Notes: generated by a model not told the origin, from the sequence alone. Counted from the first letter of the stretch, positions 19,485 to 29,691 are shown. The stretch is DNA of 62,880 nt from Armatimonadota bacterium (GCA_013178155.1 JABLXH010000021.1:1-62880), one strand, 5' to 3'. Translations and numbers: made by a program.

Positions 19485-20861
19485 ATGTCACTTTGGTCCC
19501 GCAAGTCGTTGCGCCGCAGCCTGCAAGTTGGACTGGGCCTGGCGCTCGCCATCGGTTTGGTTGCGAGTCAGGCCTTCGGTTGGTCGGAGTCCTGTTTCCG
19601 CCCGAAGGCGTCCCAGCCCAAGAACGTCGTCATCCTGATCGGCGATGGAATGGGCTTCAACCATGTCGCCGCCGGCGCTTACTGGATGTATGGTTGCGGC
19701 CATTCGCTGGTCTATGAGCGCTTTGCCCAGAGGTTAGCCATGGCCACCTGGTCGGCCAACAACCCGGCCGGTTACGACCCGGCCCAGGCCTGGACAGTCT
19801 TCAACTATGTGATGTCCGGTGCCACCGACTCGGCGTCGGCTGCCACCGCCATGTCAACGGGGGTCAAGAACTACGACGGCACCATCGGCGTGGATATCAA
19901 CTACCAGCCTCTGGTTCACCTGATGCAGCGCGCGGAGCTGCTGGGAAAGGCCACCGGTGTCGTCACTTCCGTGGAGTTCAGCCATGCCACCCCGGCTGGC
20001 TTTGTGGCTCACAACAAGAGCCGCAACAACTATACCCAGATCGCGCTGGAGATGATCCGGGACAGCGCCTGTGACGTCGTCATGGGCTGCGGGCACCCCG
20101 AGTTCGACAACGATGCCCAGCCCCGCCCGACGCCCAAGTACAGCTACATCGGCGCTGACACCTGGGACATCCTGGTCAACGGTGTGCCCTGCGCTGACGC
20201 CAATGGCGATGGCGTGCAGGATCCGTGGGTGCTGGTCGAGGATGTCCGCGACTTCCGCCGCCTGATGTACGGCCGGGCTCCCGAACGTGTCTGTGGTGTG
20301 CCCAAGGTCTACACCACCCTGCAGCAGTCCCGTAGCGGAGACGCCTACGCCGATCCGTATGTGGTGCCGCTGAACCCGGATCTGCCCACCCTGGCGGAGA
20401 TGAGCCTGGGAGCCCTGAATGTTCTGGATGCTGATGAAGATGGGTTCGTGCTGATGATCGAGGGTGGCGCCATTGACTGGGCCGCCCATGGCAACCAGCC
20501 GGGCCGCCTCATCGAGGAGCAGGTGGACTTCAACCACGCGGTGGAAGCCGTGTGCCGCTACCTGCAGCGTCGTGGCCTCTGGAAGGAGACCCTGGTTATC
20601 GTCACCGGCGACCACGAGACCGGCTATCTCACAGGCCCCGGCTCCGATCCGGACTGGACCCCCATCATCAACAACGGCCCGCGCCGCCTGCCGGGCATGG
20701 AGTTCCATAGCGGCGACCACACCAACTCGCTGGTCCCCTTCTACGCCGAGGGGCCGGGTGCCGCGATGTTTGCCGCCAAGGCCACCGGCTGGGACCCGGT
20801 GCACGGCGCCTACCTGGATAACACCGAGATCCACAACGTGTGCTGGGACCTGCTGAACTAG
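19485..20861 (+). CDS. Secreted alkaline phosphatase
   Basis: Phosphomonoesterase of the alkaline phosphatase superfamily, 458 residues, exported by an N-terminal signal peptide (RRSLQVGLGLALAIGLVASQAFG). The metal and nucleophile sites are recognisable: GDGMG (53-57), TDSAS with nucleophile Ser116, DEDGFVLMIEGGAIDWAAH, GDHETG, and the late HSGDHTNSLVPFYAEG motif with a zinc-ligand His. The ATG at 19485 has AGGAG about ten bases upstream. A 57-residue upstream extension in frame lacks family support and would bury the signal peptide. It likely releases phosphate in the periplasm or outside. It lies 171 bases after the DUF4175 gene. That gap shows no clear Pho box. A strong terminator follows. 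Confidence 0.95.
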   Translation: MSLWSRKSLRRSLQVGLGLALAIGLVASQAFGWSESCFRPKASQPKNVVILIGDGMGFNHVAAGAYWMYGCGHSLVYERFAQRLAMATWSANNPAGYDPAQAWTVFNYVMSGATDSASAATAMSTGVKNYDGTIGVDINYQPLVHLMQRAELLGKATGVVTSVEFSHATPAGFVAHNKSRNNYTQIALEMIRDSACDVVMGCGHPEFDNDAQPRPTPKYSYIGADTWDILVNGVPCADANGDGVQDPWVLVEDVRDFRRLMYGRAPERVCGVPKVYTTLQQSRSGDAYADPYVVPLNPDLPTLAEMSLGALNVLDADEDGFVLMIEGGAIDWAAHGNQPGRLIEEQVDFNHAVEAVCRYLQRRGLWKETLVIVTGDHETGYLTGPGSDPDWTPIINNGPRRLPGMEFHSGDHTNSLVPFYAEGPGAAMFAAKATGWDPVHGAYLDNTEIHNVCWDLLN

Positions 20862-20953
20862 CTCACTGGACCGGCGTGACGGGTTGCGCCCCCGTCACGC
20901 TTCCCCGCAGCCGCCGTCGCCCCGTCGCAACTGTCGGCCCTCCGTAGCACAAA

Positions 20954-20998
20954 GCAAGCGCCCCTCTCCAGCCAGGCGGAGAGGGGCGCTTGCCTTTT
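20954..20998. terminator. Strong bidirectional intrinsic terminator
   Basis: Perfect 16-bp stem (20954-20969 with 20978-20993), eight-base loop, followed by C and four T on the plus strand and by TTT on the minus strand. It separates the convergent phosphatase and GH123-like genes. Confidence 0.92.
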
Positions 20999-21019
20999 CG
21001 TACCAGCAGCCCTGGTACG
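20999..21019. terminator. Second hairpin next to terminator
   Basis: Perfect 8-bp stem (20999-21006 with 21012-21019) with a five-base loop, directly between the main terminator and the stop codon of the minus-strand gene. It probably helps end or protect that transcript. Confidence 0.5.
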
Positions 21020-21020
21020 A

Positions 21021-24000
21021 CTACTGACTCAGTTGCTCAATGGCCTCTGCCAGTTGTCGGCGGTAGGTGCGGAACTCCTCGGTTGGCCACTTGGCGTCAT
21101 GGTTGCGCTCACCCAGTCTGAAGGCCGCCAGCTTGTCGGCGATGAGTTGACGCGCCGCGGCGGCCTGCGGGTGGTTGGGCTTGGCCTCCAGCAGCCGCGC
21201 CAGTGTCAGCATATACCGGTAGTCATCCAGCCCCTCGCGGATCTCGCGTTCAAAGTGGATGGTGGGGATCAGGTCGCCGGCGGCGTTGGTATGGCACCAT
21301 GAGTAATCGTCCTCGCGGCAGTCCAGGGCATAGTAGGGGTCGCCGGCACTGGCGTTCCAGTGCCACGACAGCCGAAACTTCATCCCGTACTCCTTGGCGC
21401 ACTTGTACATATAGGTGCCAAACGTCCAGCGGTTGCCGCCGTTGTAGAAGGCCCAGTCGTTCCCAGCGTCATGGATGATCTGGATTGCCGCCTCGTCGTG
21501 GATGTTGAGGTTGGCGATCTTCAGCGCCTTGACCAGCGGCAGGTGCGGGTCATCGGGCTGGGGGCTTGCGATGCTGGTGGCGCCCGTGGTCAGCACTGTC
21601 TCCGGCGCCGCGTCGCGCCAGGCCCGGGCGTTCTCGGCAGTGGGCGCGATGGCGTCGCCGATAGGCTCATCGCACAGGTTGTAGGCTACCGGCAGCCAGC
21701 CGGCCGCCCGGGCGTGTTCGTCCACTGCGGTTAGGATGACGCGCAGGAACTCGCGATAGTCCGCAAAGCCCGCCGCTTGCATGGCCGCGGTATCAACTAG
21801 GTAGTTGTTGAACCCCTGGATGCCCCCGTTATAGTTGACGACCGTGCCCTTGAAACCAGCCGCCCGGGCCATGGCCATCTCCTGGTCGGCCCGGGAAAAG
21901 TCAATATCGGGCTTACCATCCTGCCATCCGCGAATCCGGATGGTCGGGATGCCCGAGAAACTCGTCATGCCGTACTCGCGCATCTTCGCCAGGCACTTGC
22001 GGAGCATCTCGTCGTTGTAGTCCCCGAGGTCCTCGCTGTACCAGGGCAGGTCAATGTTGCATCCCCATGAGCCGGCGGGGACATCCACTTCGTCCAGCGG
22101 CGTGGCGAAGAGGCGTACAGTCAGGTCCAGCGAGTCCTGCGTGCCGTCGGCAAAGGCGAGGTTGACCTTCCCCGTGTAACTTCCTGGCCGCACTGCCGAC
22201 GGAACCCGCAGCGTGAGCCAGAACGTGGTCGTGACGCCCTGGCGGATGTCGGCGGTGTCCCTGGGCATCACAAAGCGCGGCGAAATGGTGTAGACCGTGC
22301 CCTCCATGGTCACGCGGCTCAGGCGGTGGGACACCACGCCCGGTTGCACCGCCGAGGCCGGGACCGAGGCCCCACCCGGCCCTATCAGGTCGGTCACGGA
22401 TACCGTAACTGCGCCCCGGTCGCGCAGCGGGTAGAGCGAGAACACGATCGGCTCCATCTCGCCCGCCGAGGCGAAGGTCTCCAGGCGAGTGGTGATCTCC
22501 TCGCGACGGGGAACAGCATTGACGGTCACATCATGCATCCAGTCACGGGCAAACAACACGTAGCCCTTCTCCTGCTCGGCGGCCGTTGGTTCCAGTTCAG
22601 GCACCATGCCCCGGGCGTCCTTGTGCGGGTCGGGGAGCACACGCTTGAAGTAGTTGTCGAAGTAGAACCGGCGGCGTTCGCGCAGGTTGTCCAGATACTT
22701 GCGGCCCAGCTCCGCCTGCTCCGCCGGGTAGATGACCAGGGCCGACACCGAGTTGGCCCAGTTGGCGCCCTCGAACTCCAGGAAGAGCTGCCCCCCGGTC
22801 ACCTCCACATCGAACTCCTTCTCCTGGAAGTAGGCCCGCTGGTACTTGTCGAACGTGTTCTCCAGCGGGCTGTCCTCCACATCGGCGAACCGGAAGTACT
22901 TCTGGCGGAAGCGCTCCAGGTCCATGGTATCCCGGACGACCTCGACGCCGTTGGCCTTGACCACGCGCTGGCGGTAGACCTGATACTCGCCCCAGAAGCC
23001 GGAAGGGTTGTCGAGGTTGACAAAGACGTGGTACTTGCCGTCGGGAACGTCCACGGCGAAGCCGCCGGACTCGATGCAGATGAAGGTCTGGTAGACCGGG
23101 TCTGGCTGCAGGACATCGAAGGCCCGCCAGATGCGAGCATCCTTGAGGCCGTAGCCGCGCCCTGGAGAGTAGATGGTGCCTGGCGTCACGGCCGTCAGCC
23201 CTCGCAGCGGCGGCGACGTGCCGGGCCCGAAGCTGAAGGCCTGCAGGCCCGGCACCTTGACGCTGTCGGAGAGGTCGCGCTCAAGTCGCAGGTTGTCAAA
23301 GTAAAGCGGAGCTTTGCTCTGGCTGTTGCTGAGCACGAAGCGGGTGATGTGGGCCTTGTCCAGGGGGCGGCCAGGCCGGCTCTTCTCTCCCACATACAGG
23401 TCGGTGGGCAGGATCAGCGTGGACGCCCCGGGCGGAACCACCGTGATGTAGTTGACGCGGGTCCAGTAGCCTGTCGTACCGGTATCGCGGATCTCCACAT
23501 AGACCTCAGCCGGCTCGTCAGCGGCGTTGAACACATCGGCCTTGAAGAAGTCGTAGCCTGTCCAGTCTATCTCGCCATCCCACGAGGCCCATTCCCTGTC
23601 TACGCGCAGTGCCCACTGGCCGTCGGTGGCGTGCTCCTGGACGGCGGCGGTGGCGGCCGGCGTGAAGGGCGCTTCGGTGCCGTCCTCGAAGCTGGCCAGG
23701 GGCTTGACTGGGGGTAGGTCGGCCTGCTGGGCCATGGCTTGCAGGGCCTCGCCACAGACATAGCACTTCCCCCAGGCCGCCATGTTGCGATAGCCGCAGT
23801 CTGGGCAGCGTACGGCGGTCGCCGCGTCCAACTCGCCGGGAGGGGCGATGGGCTGCTCCTCTTCACCCAGCACCGGGCCGTCGGTCAGCGGCGTGTCGGG
23901 GGTCACGCGCTCGATGGCCGCGTCATCCACCCACAGCCGACCGGGGGCCCACAGACCGATGCGGCCCTGCACCTCTTGCTCCACGGCCACGTCCTTGACA

Positions 24001-24419
24001 ATCTCCAGCCGGGTCCAGCCAAAGGTGCCGGTCCTGGTCAGTGGATGGTACTGCTCGTCAACGAAGTTCACGTCTTCACTCAGGCCCCACGCATGCTTGC
24101 CGATGTCCAGCCCGCGGATGTAACACGAGAAGCGATAGCGGCCGGGGGGGAGGGTGACCGTCGGCGTGTAGAGCCGGATCTTGCCGCCCTGGGCCCCGAC
24201 GATCTCCGCGCAGGTCTCTCCCGTCCGGGCGATCTTGCCGTTCCGGAACTGGGGCGCGCCCTCGAAGATATAGCCACCCCACGGGGCGAAGGGCACGCCG
24301 AACTGGTTCTTCTCCTGCCGCCCCTCGATGGAGGGGTCAGGCAAGAGGTTGGCTTCTGGCTGGGCCAGAGCCGGGCCAAGAAGGATCAGTGCCGCCAAAG
24401 CGCATGGCAACCGGGACAT
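21021..24419 (-). CDS. Secreted GH123/DUF4091-like glycosidase with internal zinc ribbon
   Basis: Exported protein of 1132 residues. A signal peptide (residues 1-19) leads into a CBM4/9-like binding domain (about 22-172). Then comes an unexpected zinc ribbon, C205-P-D-C208 with C219-Y-V-C222, followed by two more beta-sandwich binding regions. The C-terminal ~450 residues match the DUF4091/GH123-like TIM-barrel family: [21 protein letters not shown], the YNLCDEP catalytic-loop motif and a final W(R)..(F)RLSWHW segment. GH123 enzymes act on N-acetylgalactosamine glycans, but substrate here is uncertain. The ATG at 24419 has GGGAGG seven bases upstream. It is divergent from the glycolate operon across 135 bases. 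The zinc ribbon is odd for an extracytoplasmic protein. Confidence 0.85.
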   Translation of the reverse strand: MSRLPCALAALILLGPALAQPEANLLPDPSIEGRQEKNQFGVPFAPWGGYIFEGAPQFRNGKIARTGETCAEIVGAQGGKIRLYTPTVTLPPGRYRFSCYIRGLDIGKHAWGLSEDVNFVDEQYHPLTRTGTFGWTRLEIVKDVAVEQEVQGRIGLWAPGRLWVDDAAIERVTPDTPLTDGPVLGEEEQPIAPPGELDAATAVRCPDCGYRNMAAWGKCYVCGEALQAMAQQADLPPVKPLASFEDGTEAPFTPAATAAVQEHATDGQWALRVDREWASWDGEIDWTGYDFFKADVFNAADEPAEVYVEIRDTGTTGYWTRVNYITVVPPGASTLILPTDLYVGEKSRPGRPLDKAHITRFVLSNSQSKAPLYFDNLRLERDLSDSVKVPGLQAFSFGPGTSPPLRGLTAVTPGTIYSPGRGYGLKDARIWRAFDVLQPDPVYQTFICIESGGFAVDVPDGKYHVFVNLDNPSGFWGEYQVYRQRVVKANGVEVVRDTMDLERFRQKYFRFADVEDSPLENTFDKYQRAYFQEKEFDVEVTGGQLFLEFEGANWANSVSALVIYPAEQAELGRKYLDNLRERRRFYFDNYFKRVLPDPHKDARGMVPELEPTAAEQEKGYVLFARDWMHDVTVNAVPRREEITTRLETFASAGEMEPIVFSLYPLRDRGAVTVSVTDLIGPGGASVPASAVQPGVVSHRLSRVTMEGTVYTISPRFVMPRDTADIRQGVTTTFWLTLRVPSAVRPGSYTGKVNLAFADGTQDSLDLTVRLFATPLDEVDVPAGSWGCNIDLPWYSEDLGDYNDEMLRKCLAKMREYGMTSFSGIPTIRIRGWQDGKPDIDFSRADQEMAMARAAGFKGTVVNYNGGIQGFNNYLVDTAAMQAAGFADYREFLRVILTAVDEHARAAGWLPVAYNLCDEPIGDAIAPTAENARAWRDAAPETVLTTGATSIASPQPDDPHLPLVKALKIANLNIHDEAAIQIIHDAGNDWAFYNGGNRWTFGTYMYKCAKEYGMKFRLSWHWNASAGDPYYALDCREDDYSWCHTNAAGDLIPTIHFEREIREGLDDYRYMLTLARLLEAKPNHPQAAAARQLIADKLAAFRLGERNHDAKWPTEEFRTYRRQLAEAIEQLSQ

Positions 24420-24442
24420 GGCAGACCTCCCACCGCGATGGA

Positions 24443-24546
24443 CTTGTCAGTGGAGGTTCCGGGGCCGAAGCCGGGCAACCTGCCTCGGCGAGGGAGGGAG
24501 CCGCCCAACACCGGGGAAATAGACCAGCCTATCGTGACCAAGGAGG
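24443..24546 (+). promoter_or_regulatory. Structured leader, riboswitch-like, before aminotransferase gene
   Basis: Read by eye, the leader folds into a closed multi-branch structure. A long-range helix pairs 24443-24449 with 24535-24542 (seven pairs, one bulged C). A second helix pairs 24452-24458 with 24477-24484 and a third pairs 24486-24489 with 24500-24503. The block GAAGCCGGGCAACC (24467-24480) matches the SAM-I core pattern GAAGCC-N-GGCAACC. The 3' strand of the closing helix overlaps the start of the AGGAGG ribosome site (24541-24546), which would allow translational control. The SAM-I pseudoknot loop is missing, so the ligand, if any, is unknown. Confidence 0.3.
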
Positions 24547-24554
24547 ACCCACAC

Positions 24555-25658
24555 ATGTCGCTGGTCTTCGACCTGCCGAGCCGGATTCTCATGGGCCCGG
24601 GTCCCAGCAATGTGGCCCCCAGCGTGCTGCAAGCCATGGCCCTGCCCGCCATCGGCCACCTGGACCCGGAGTTCATCACCCTGATGGAGCACATCAAGAC
24701 CCAGTTGCGGCAGGTGATGCTGACCGAAAACGAGTTGACGATCCCGGTGTCGGGTACCGGCAGTGCCGGGATGGAGGCGGTGCTTTGCAACCTGATTGAG
24801 CCCGGTGACCGTTGCGTCGTCTGTGTGCATGGCGTGTTCGGCGGGCGCATGGCCGATGTCTGCGGGCGCTACGGCGCGGAGGTGGTCAAGGTCGAGGCGC
24901 CGTGGGGTCAGGCCATTGACCCGGCGGACGTGCGAGCAGCGCTGGCCGGGGGCAAGACCAAGCTTGTGGCCATCGTCCACGCGGAGACCTCCACCGGGGT
25001 ACTTCAGCCCCTGGAAGAGATCAGCACCATGACCCACGAGGCGGGGGCGCTGCTGGTCGTGGACTGCGTGACCTCCCTGGGCGGACATCCGGTGCGGGTG
25101 GACGACTGGGGCATTGACGCCTGCTACTCCGGTACTCAGAAGTGTCTGAGCATCCCGCCCGGACTGGCCCCGGTCAGCTTCTCCCCGGCTGCCCTGAACG
25201 CTATCAACACCCGCAAGACCAGGGTCGCCAACTGGTACCTGGACATGACCATGGTGCAGAACTACTGGGGCCAGGACCGCGTCTACCACCACACGGCGCC
25301 CGTCAACGCCCTGTTCGGTTTCCACGAGGGCCTGCGCCTGGTGCTGGAGGAGGGCCTGGAAGCCCGCTGGGCGCGCCACCGGGCTAACCATGAGCTGCTG
25401 GTTGCCGGCCTGGCGGAGTTGGGCCTGGAGCTGTTGCCCGCCCCTGAGCATCGTCTCTGGAGCCTCAACGCTGTCAAGATACCCGACGGAGTGGATGACC
25501 TGGCGGTACGCAAGGCGCTGCTCACCGACTACAACATCGAGATCGGTGGTGGCCTGGGCGGTCTCAGGGGGAAGGTCTGGCGCGTGGGCCTGATGGGCTG
25601 CAGCAGCACGCCCAACAACGTCAACGCCCTGCTGAGCGCGTTACGAGCGCTGCTTTAG
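24555..25658 (+). CDS. Alanine/serine-glyoxylate aminotransferase, class V
   Basis: PLP-dependent aminotransferase of 367 residues that would convert glyoxylate to glycine using alanine or serine as amino donor. The opening [11 protein letters not shown] and ASG-type block ([14 protein letters not shown]) are typical. The PLP lysine is K196 in [15 protein letters not shown], and [10 protein letters not shown] carries the cofactor Asp. The ATG at 24555 follows a perfect AGGAGG by eight bases; a long in-frame upstream extension is not credible. It sits directly upstream of the GlcDE fusion and GlcF, so the operon would take glycolate to glyoxylate to glycine. Choice of amino donor cannot be read from the sequence. 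Confidence 0.93.
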   Translation: MSLVFDLPSRILMGPGPSNVAPSVLQAMALPAIGHLDPEFITLMEHIKTQLRQVMLTENELTIPVSGTGSAGMEAVLCNLIEPGDRCVVCVHGVFGGRMADVCGRYGAEVVKVEAPWGQAIDPADVRAALAGGKTKLVAIVHAETSTGVLQPLEEISTMTHEAGALLVVDCVTSLGGHPVRVDDWGIDACYSGTQKCLSIPPGLAPVSFSPAALNAINTRKTRVANWYLDMTMVQNYWGQDRVYHHTAPVNALFGFHEGLRLVLEEGLEARWARHRANHELLVAGLAELGLELLPAPEHRLWSLNAVKIPDGVDDLAVRKALLTDYNIEIGGGLGGLRGKVWRVGLMGCSSTPNNVNALLSALRALL

Positions 25659-25751
25659 GGCGCAGGATGAACACACTGACGGCCAGATGCCTTTACCCCA
25701 TCGTGTCCATCTCGCCCATCCTGTTGGTCTCGTCATCTCACCTGTGCCAGC

Positions 25752-28310
25752 ATGACCACTGACCTTGCCGACAACTTGCGCACCTTCTTGCCGGCCGGAG
25801 CGGTGCTGGAGGAGCCGCTGCAGTTGGCCCTCTATGCCTATGACGGGACCGTCTACGAGGGTCAGCCGGACCTGGTGACACTGCCGGAGACGACAGAGCA
25901 GGTCATGGCCATCGTGCGAGCCTGCAATGCCGCCGGCGTGCCGATCGTGCCGAGGGGCGGAGGCACGAGCCTGAGCGGCGGCCCGGTGCCCGTGCAGGGC
26001 GGCGTGGTGGTCAGTTTCAGCCGCATGGACCGCGTGCTGGAGCTGGACTACGCCAACCAGCGAGCGGTGGTGCAGCCGGGGGTCATCAACCAGGACCTGC
26101 AGAACCTCGTGGGCCAGCAAGGCTACTTCTACGCCCCCGACCCGGCCAGCCAGTCGGTGTGCACGCTGGGTGGCAATGTGGGCGAAAACTCGGGCGGCCC
26201 TCACTGCCTGAAATATGGCGTGACCGCTAACCACGTGCTGGGCGTGGAAATGGTCCTGGCCGACGGCCAGGTGCTTCGGACTGGCGGCAAGGCCCTGGAC
26301 TGGCCCGGCTATGACCTCAACGGGCTCATCGTCGGCCACGAGGGCACGTTTGGGCTCGTGACCGAGATCACTTGCCGCTTGATGCCGCTGCCGGAGCGAG
26401 TCGTGACCATGCTGGCTATCTTCGGCTCGCTGCAGGCGGCCAGCCAGACCGTGTCGGACATCATCGCTGCTGGCATCATCCCCGCCACGCTGGAGATGAT
26501 GGACAACCCGATGATCCGCGCCGTGGAACAGGCTCTCCAGGCAGGTTACCCGCTGGACGCCGGGGCGGTGCTCATCATTGAGCTGGACGGCATGGCAGCG
26601 GGGCTTCAGGACCAGGTGGCGCGGGTGCGGAGCATCGGCGAGGCCAACGGCGTCACCGAGTTCAGACAAGCGTGTGATGAGGCGGAGCGGGCCCTGCTGT
26701 GGAAGGGCCGCAAGGGCGCCTTCGGGGCCGTGGTGAACATCGCTCCCAGCAAGATCTGCACCGATATCTCCGTCCCCCGCACGAAGCTGCCGGAGACCCT
26801 GGCGGCTGTCATGGACATCGGCCGCCGCCACGGCGTGCCCATCGCCAATGTCTTTCATGCGGGCGATGGCAACCTGCACCCGCTGGTGCTCTACGATCCC
26901 CGCGACCCCGACATCGCGGCCAAGGTCGAGGCGGTAGACGCCGAGATCACGCAACTGGCCCTGCAGCAGGGCGGGGTGCTGACCGGCGAGCACGGCATCG
27001 GCTGCTGCAAGCGCAAACACATGACGCGGATGTTCGGTCCGGCCGAGCTGCGGGCCATGCGGCGGGTGCGGGAGGCCTTCGACGCCAAGGGACGGCTCAA
27101 TCCGGGTAAAGTGCTGCCAGACGACCTTACCTCCGACCCCCCGCCATGGGACGAGGAGGGGAAGAAACCACGGGGCAACGGCCCGTCAGCCGCCACCGTG
27201 GCCGTCTGCGAGCGTCTGGCTGCGGCGTATACCGAGGGCCGGAAGGCCGTGCTGCGCGGGCAGGGCACGAAGTCCAGCCCACCGCCGGAAGGGGCTGAGG
27301 TCGTAGACTTGGCCGCCCTCGACCGCATCGTCAGCTTCGACCATGAGAACCTGACGGTGACCGTCGAGGCCGGCCTCGGCTTCGCGGCACTGGACGCCGT
27401 CCTGGCCGAGCGCGGGCAGATGCTGGCGCTGCGGCCCCGCTTTCGGGCCCAGGCTACCATCGGCGGGACCCTCGCCGCGGGCGAGAGCGGGCCCTGCCGC
27501 TTGCTGTACGGCGGGCCCCGCGACCTGGTCACCGGCCTTCAGGCAGTCTTGGCGGACGGGACCATGGTGAGCTTCGGCAGCACCTGCGTCAAGAACGTGG
27601 CGGGCTATGCCCTTGAGAAGCTGCTGGTGGGTTCCCGCGGCACGCTGGCCGCCATTGTCGAGGTGACACTACGCACGCTGCCGCGGCCGCAGACCATGCG
27701 CACGCTGGCCCTGCATCTGGAGGCGCCGTCGGGAGCCGAAGACCTGCTGGCCGCTCTGATCGCCTCGCCCTTGCGACCAGCGGCGGTGGAGCTGGTGCAC
27801 GGCATGCCCATCGGGGCGACTGCCGACGCGGCGTGGACACTGCTGGTGGGGCTGGAAGGCTTCGCCGCCGAGGTGCAGGCGATGGCCGACCATCTCGCCA
27901 GGATGGCCCGCGACCACCACTTGCCGCCATGGCAGGCTGTGGATGGCGACTATCTCGGCCTTTGGGACCGCGTCACCGACCTGGCGCCGGGGCCGGTGCT
28001 GAAGGCTTCCTGTCCGCTGAGCGCCACTGCGAAGCTGGCGCATGAGCTGTCGGGGCTCGCGGAGGGCCTGGTCTTGCGCGCAGGGCCGGGACTGGGCCTG
28101 TTGCACCTGGCCCTCCCGCCCGCCACCGACGTGGCTGCCTTCCAGCACGGGGCGCAGATGGTAGCGGAACACCACGGCGGCACGACGAGCTGGCTTCTCC
28201 CGGTGCCAGAGCGCAGTGTGACGAGGCTGCCCGACACAACGCGCGATGTAGTGCTGCGCCTCAAGAGCGCCCTGGACCCCGAGAGTGTCTTACCGCCGCC
28301 GCGTTTCTGA
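25752..28310 (+). CDS. Glycolate oxidase, fused GlcD-GlcE subunits
   Basis: FAD-linked oxidase of 852 residues joining two subunits that are normally separate. Residues 1-456 are GlcD-like: PRGGGTSLSGG (67-77) for FAD, GGNVGENSGGPHCLKYG (140-156), HAGDGNLHP (369-377) and GEHGIG (412-417). A Pro/Lys-rich linker (about 457-480) leads to a GlcE-like half (481-852) with its own degenerate FAD domain (VTVEAGLGFAALDAVLAERGQ, KNVAGYALEKLLVGSRGTLA). It would oxidise glycolate, or a related 2-hydroxyacid, to the oxoacid and pass electrons to GlcF. Stop-to-start spacing to glcF is 22 bases. No good ribosome site precedes the ATG at 25752. Confidence 0.92.
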   Translation: MTTDLADNLRTFLPAGAVLEEPLQLALYAYDGTVYEGQPDLVTLPETTEQVMAIVRACNAAGVPIVPRGGGTSLSGGPVPVQGGVVVSFSRMDRVLELDYANQRAVVQPGVINQDLQNLVGQQGYFYAPDPASQSVCTLGGNVGENSGGPHCLKYGVTANHVLGVEMVLADGQVLRTGGKALDWPGYDLNGLIVGHEGTFGLVTEITCRLMPLPERVVTMLAIFGSLQAASQTVSDIIAAGIIPATLEMMDNPMIRAVEQALQAGYPLDAGAVLIIELDGMAAGLQDQVARVRSIGEANGVTEFRQACDEAERALLWKGRKGAFGAVVNIAPSKICTDISVPRTKLPETLAAVMDIGRRHGVPIANVFHAGDGNLHPLVLYDPRDPDIAAKVEAVDAEITQLALQQGGVLTGEHGIGCCKRKHMTRMFGPAELRAMRRVREAFDAKGRLNPGKVLPDDLTSDPPPWDEEGKKPRGNGPSAATVAVCERLAAAYTEGRKAVLRGQGTKSSPPPEGAEVVDLAALDRIVSFDHENLTVTVEAGLGFAALDAVLAERGQMLALRPRFRAQATIGGTLAAGESGPCRLLYGGPRDLVTGLQAVLADGTMVSFGSTCVKNVAGYALEKLLVGSRGTLAAIVEVTLRTLPRPQTMRTLALHLEAPSGAEDLLAALIASPLRPAAVELVHGMPIGATADAAWTLLVGLEGFAAEVQAMADHLARMARDHHLPPWQAVDGDYLGLWDRVTDLAPGPVLKASCPLSATAKLAHELSGLAEGLVLRAGPGLGLLHLALPPATDVAAFQHGAQMVAEHHGGTTSWLLPVPERSVTRLPDTTRDVVLRLKSALDPESVLPPPRF

Positions 28311-28332
28311 TCCGAGTACCTGAGACGATACC

Positions 28333-29691
28333 ATGCTGCCTGACCAGGCCTTCATCGAGAACGAGCTGAGCCGCTGCAACAAGTGCGGCTACTGCATGCA
28401 AAGCTGCCCGGTGTACCGCGCGGAGCGCCGTGAGGCCAATGTGGCTCGCGGGCGCAACCGGCTGCTGCGGGCGGTGCTGGAAGGCGAGAGGGAACTCTCG
28501 CGGGAGATGCGGGAGCCGTTCTTTGATTGCCTGCTGTGCGGCGCCTGTACCAACGACTGCTTCGGCAAGGTCCGCACCAAGGACCTGATGGTCCGGGCGC
28601 GCGAGGCCTATGCCGAGGACTTCGGCAGCCCGCTGCTGCGGCGCTATCTCTTTCACAACCTGCTTCCGGCGCCCCAACGCCTCACGCCGCTGATGCGTCT
28701 GGCCTCCCTCGGCAAGCGCACGGGGCTGGCCCGGCTGGCCGAACGGATGGGCCTGCTGCGCTGGCTGTCCCCGAACCTCGAGGTGGCCGACGCCCTCGTT
28801 CCGACTATGCCCAAAGCCTTCCTGCGTGACCGGCTGGCTGGCATGGGTTTCCGAGCGGTGCCCCACGCAGCGGGCACGCTCTACCGCTGGGAACCCGACC
28901 ATGCCACCGGGCTGAGGGTGCTGTACTTCATCGGCTGCGGGACCAACTACCAACTCCCCCGGTCGGGCGAAGCAGCCCTGCGGCTGCTGCACCTGGGCGG
29001 CTGCCAGATCACCGTCGCCCCAAACAACTGCTGCGGCCTGCCGCCGTGGTCTTACGGCGATACGGAAGCCGCGCGATTGCTGGCTCGGCGCAACGTGGAG
29101 CTGCTGAGCGATCTGGACTGCGACGCCATCGTGACGGAGTGCGGGAGTTGCAGCGGGTTCCTGAAGGAATACGGGGAGGTACTGGGGGAGGTCTCGCCCG
29201 ACGGCCCAGACGGCGCCTCATCCGCGGCCCCTCTGCAGTCTGTGGCGAGGGGGCCAGGGGGTGAGCTGTCTTCCCGCGTCCGTGACTTCACCGAGGTCCT
29301 CGCGACCCTCTCCCTGCCCAGGCCTGTCGCTACGGGCACCCCGCTAACTTACCACGACCCCTGCCACCTGGGGCGGTCTCAGGGCGTCCGCGAGCAACCC
29401 CGGAAGCTACTGGTGGACGTGGGCGGCTATGAGCTCAGGGAGATGGCCGAAGCCGACCGGTGCTGTGGCGGGGCGGGGTCGTACAACATCACCCACCCGG
29501 AGTTGTCACGGGCCATCCTGGGGCGGAAGCTGGACAATGCCGGGGCCACCGGGGCGCAACTCATCGCCACCGCCTGCCCGGCCTGCATCCTGCAACTGGG
29601 CTGGGGAGGCCGCGAGCGGGGCGAGGGCTTCACGGTGCGGCATGTAGCCGAGTTGCTGGCCGAGCGGCAGGGGCTGGAGCTGGGCCCCTGA
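28333..29691 (+). CDS. glcF: Glycolate oxidase iron-sulfur subunit GlcF
   Basis: Electron-transfer subunit of 452 residues. Two 4Fe-4S ferredoxin motifs are present: C15-x2-C18-x2-C21-x3-C25-P and C66-x2-C69-x2-C72-x3-C76 (the second is followed by Phe rather than Pro). Two CCG domains follow, with NNCCG at 231-235 and CCGG at 377-380, plus the YHDPCHLGR motif at about 340. It would receive electrons from the fused GlcDE protein and pass them to the quinone pool at the membrane. Residues about 287-315 (DNA 29191-29277) are a low-complexity Gly/Ser/Ala insert not expected in the family. It is the last gene of the operon and converges on a DUF4838 gene 30 bases away. Confidence 0.93.
   Translation: MLPDQAFIENELSRCNKCGYCMQSCPVYRAERREANVARGRNRLLRAVLEGERELSREMREPFFDCLLCGACTNDCFGKVRTKDLMVRAREAYAEDFGSPLLRRYLFHNLLPAPQRLTPLMRLASLGKRTGLARLAERMGLLRWLSPNLEVADALVPTMPKAFLRDRLAGMGFRAVPHAAGTLYRWEPDHATGLRVLYFIGCGTNYQLPRSGEAALRLLHLGGCQITVAPNNCCGLPPWSYGDTEAARLLARRNVELLSDLDCDAIVTECGSCSGFLKEYGEVLGEVSPDGPDGASSAAPLQSVARGPGGELSSRVRDFTEVLATLSLPRPVATGTPLTYHDPCHLGRSQGVREQPRKLLVDVGGYELREMAEADRCCGGAGSYNITHPELSRAILGRKLDNAGATGAQLIATACPACILQLGWGGRERGEGFTVRHVAELLAERQGLELGP

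Noticed and set aside
24443-24546. A canonical SAM-I riboswitch
   Set aside because: Only the GAAGCC/GGCAACC core and a closing helix match. The pseudoknot loop of SAM-I is missing, so I report it only as a candidate structured leader.
23739-24554. Extension of the aminotransferase frame upstream of ATG 24555
   Set aside because: It runs across the GH123-like gene and its promoter, has no family match, and the perfect AGGAGG sits only before 24555.
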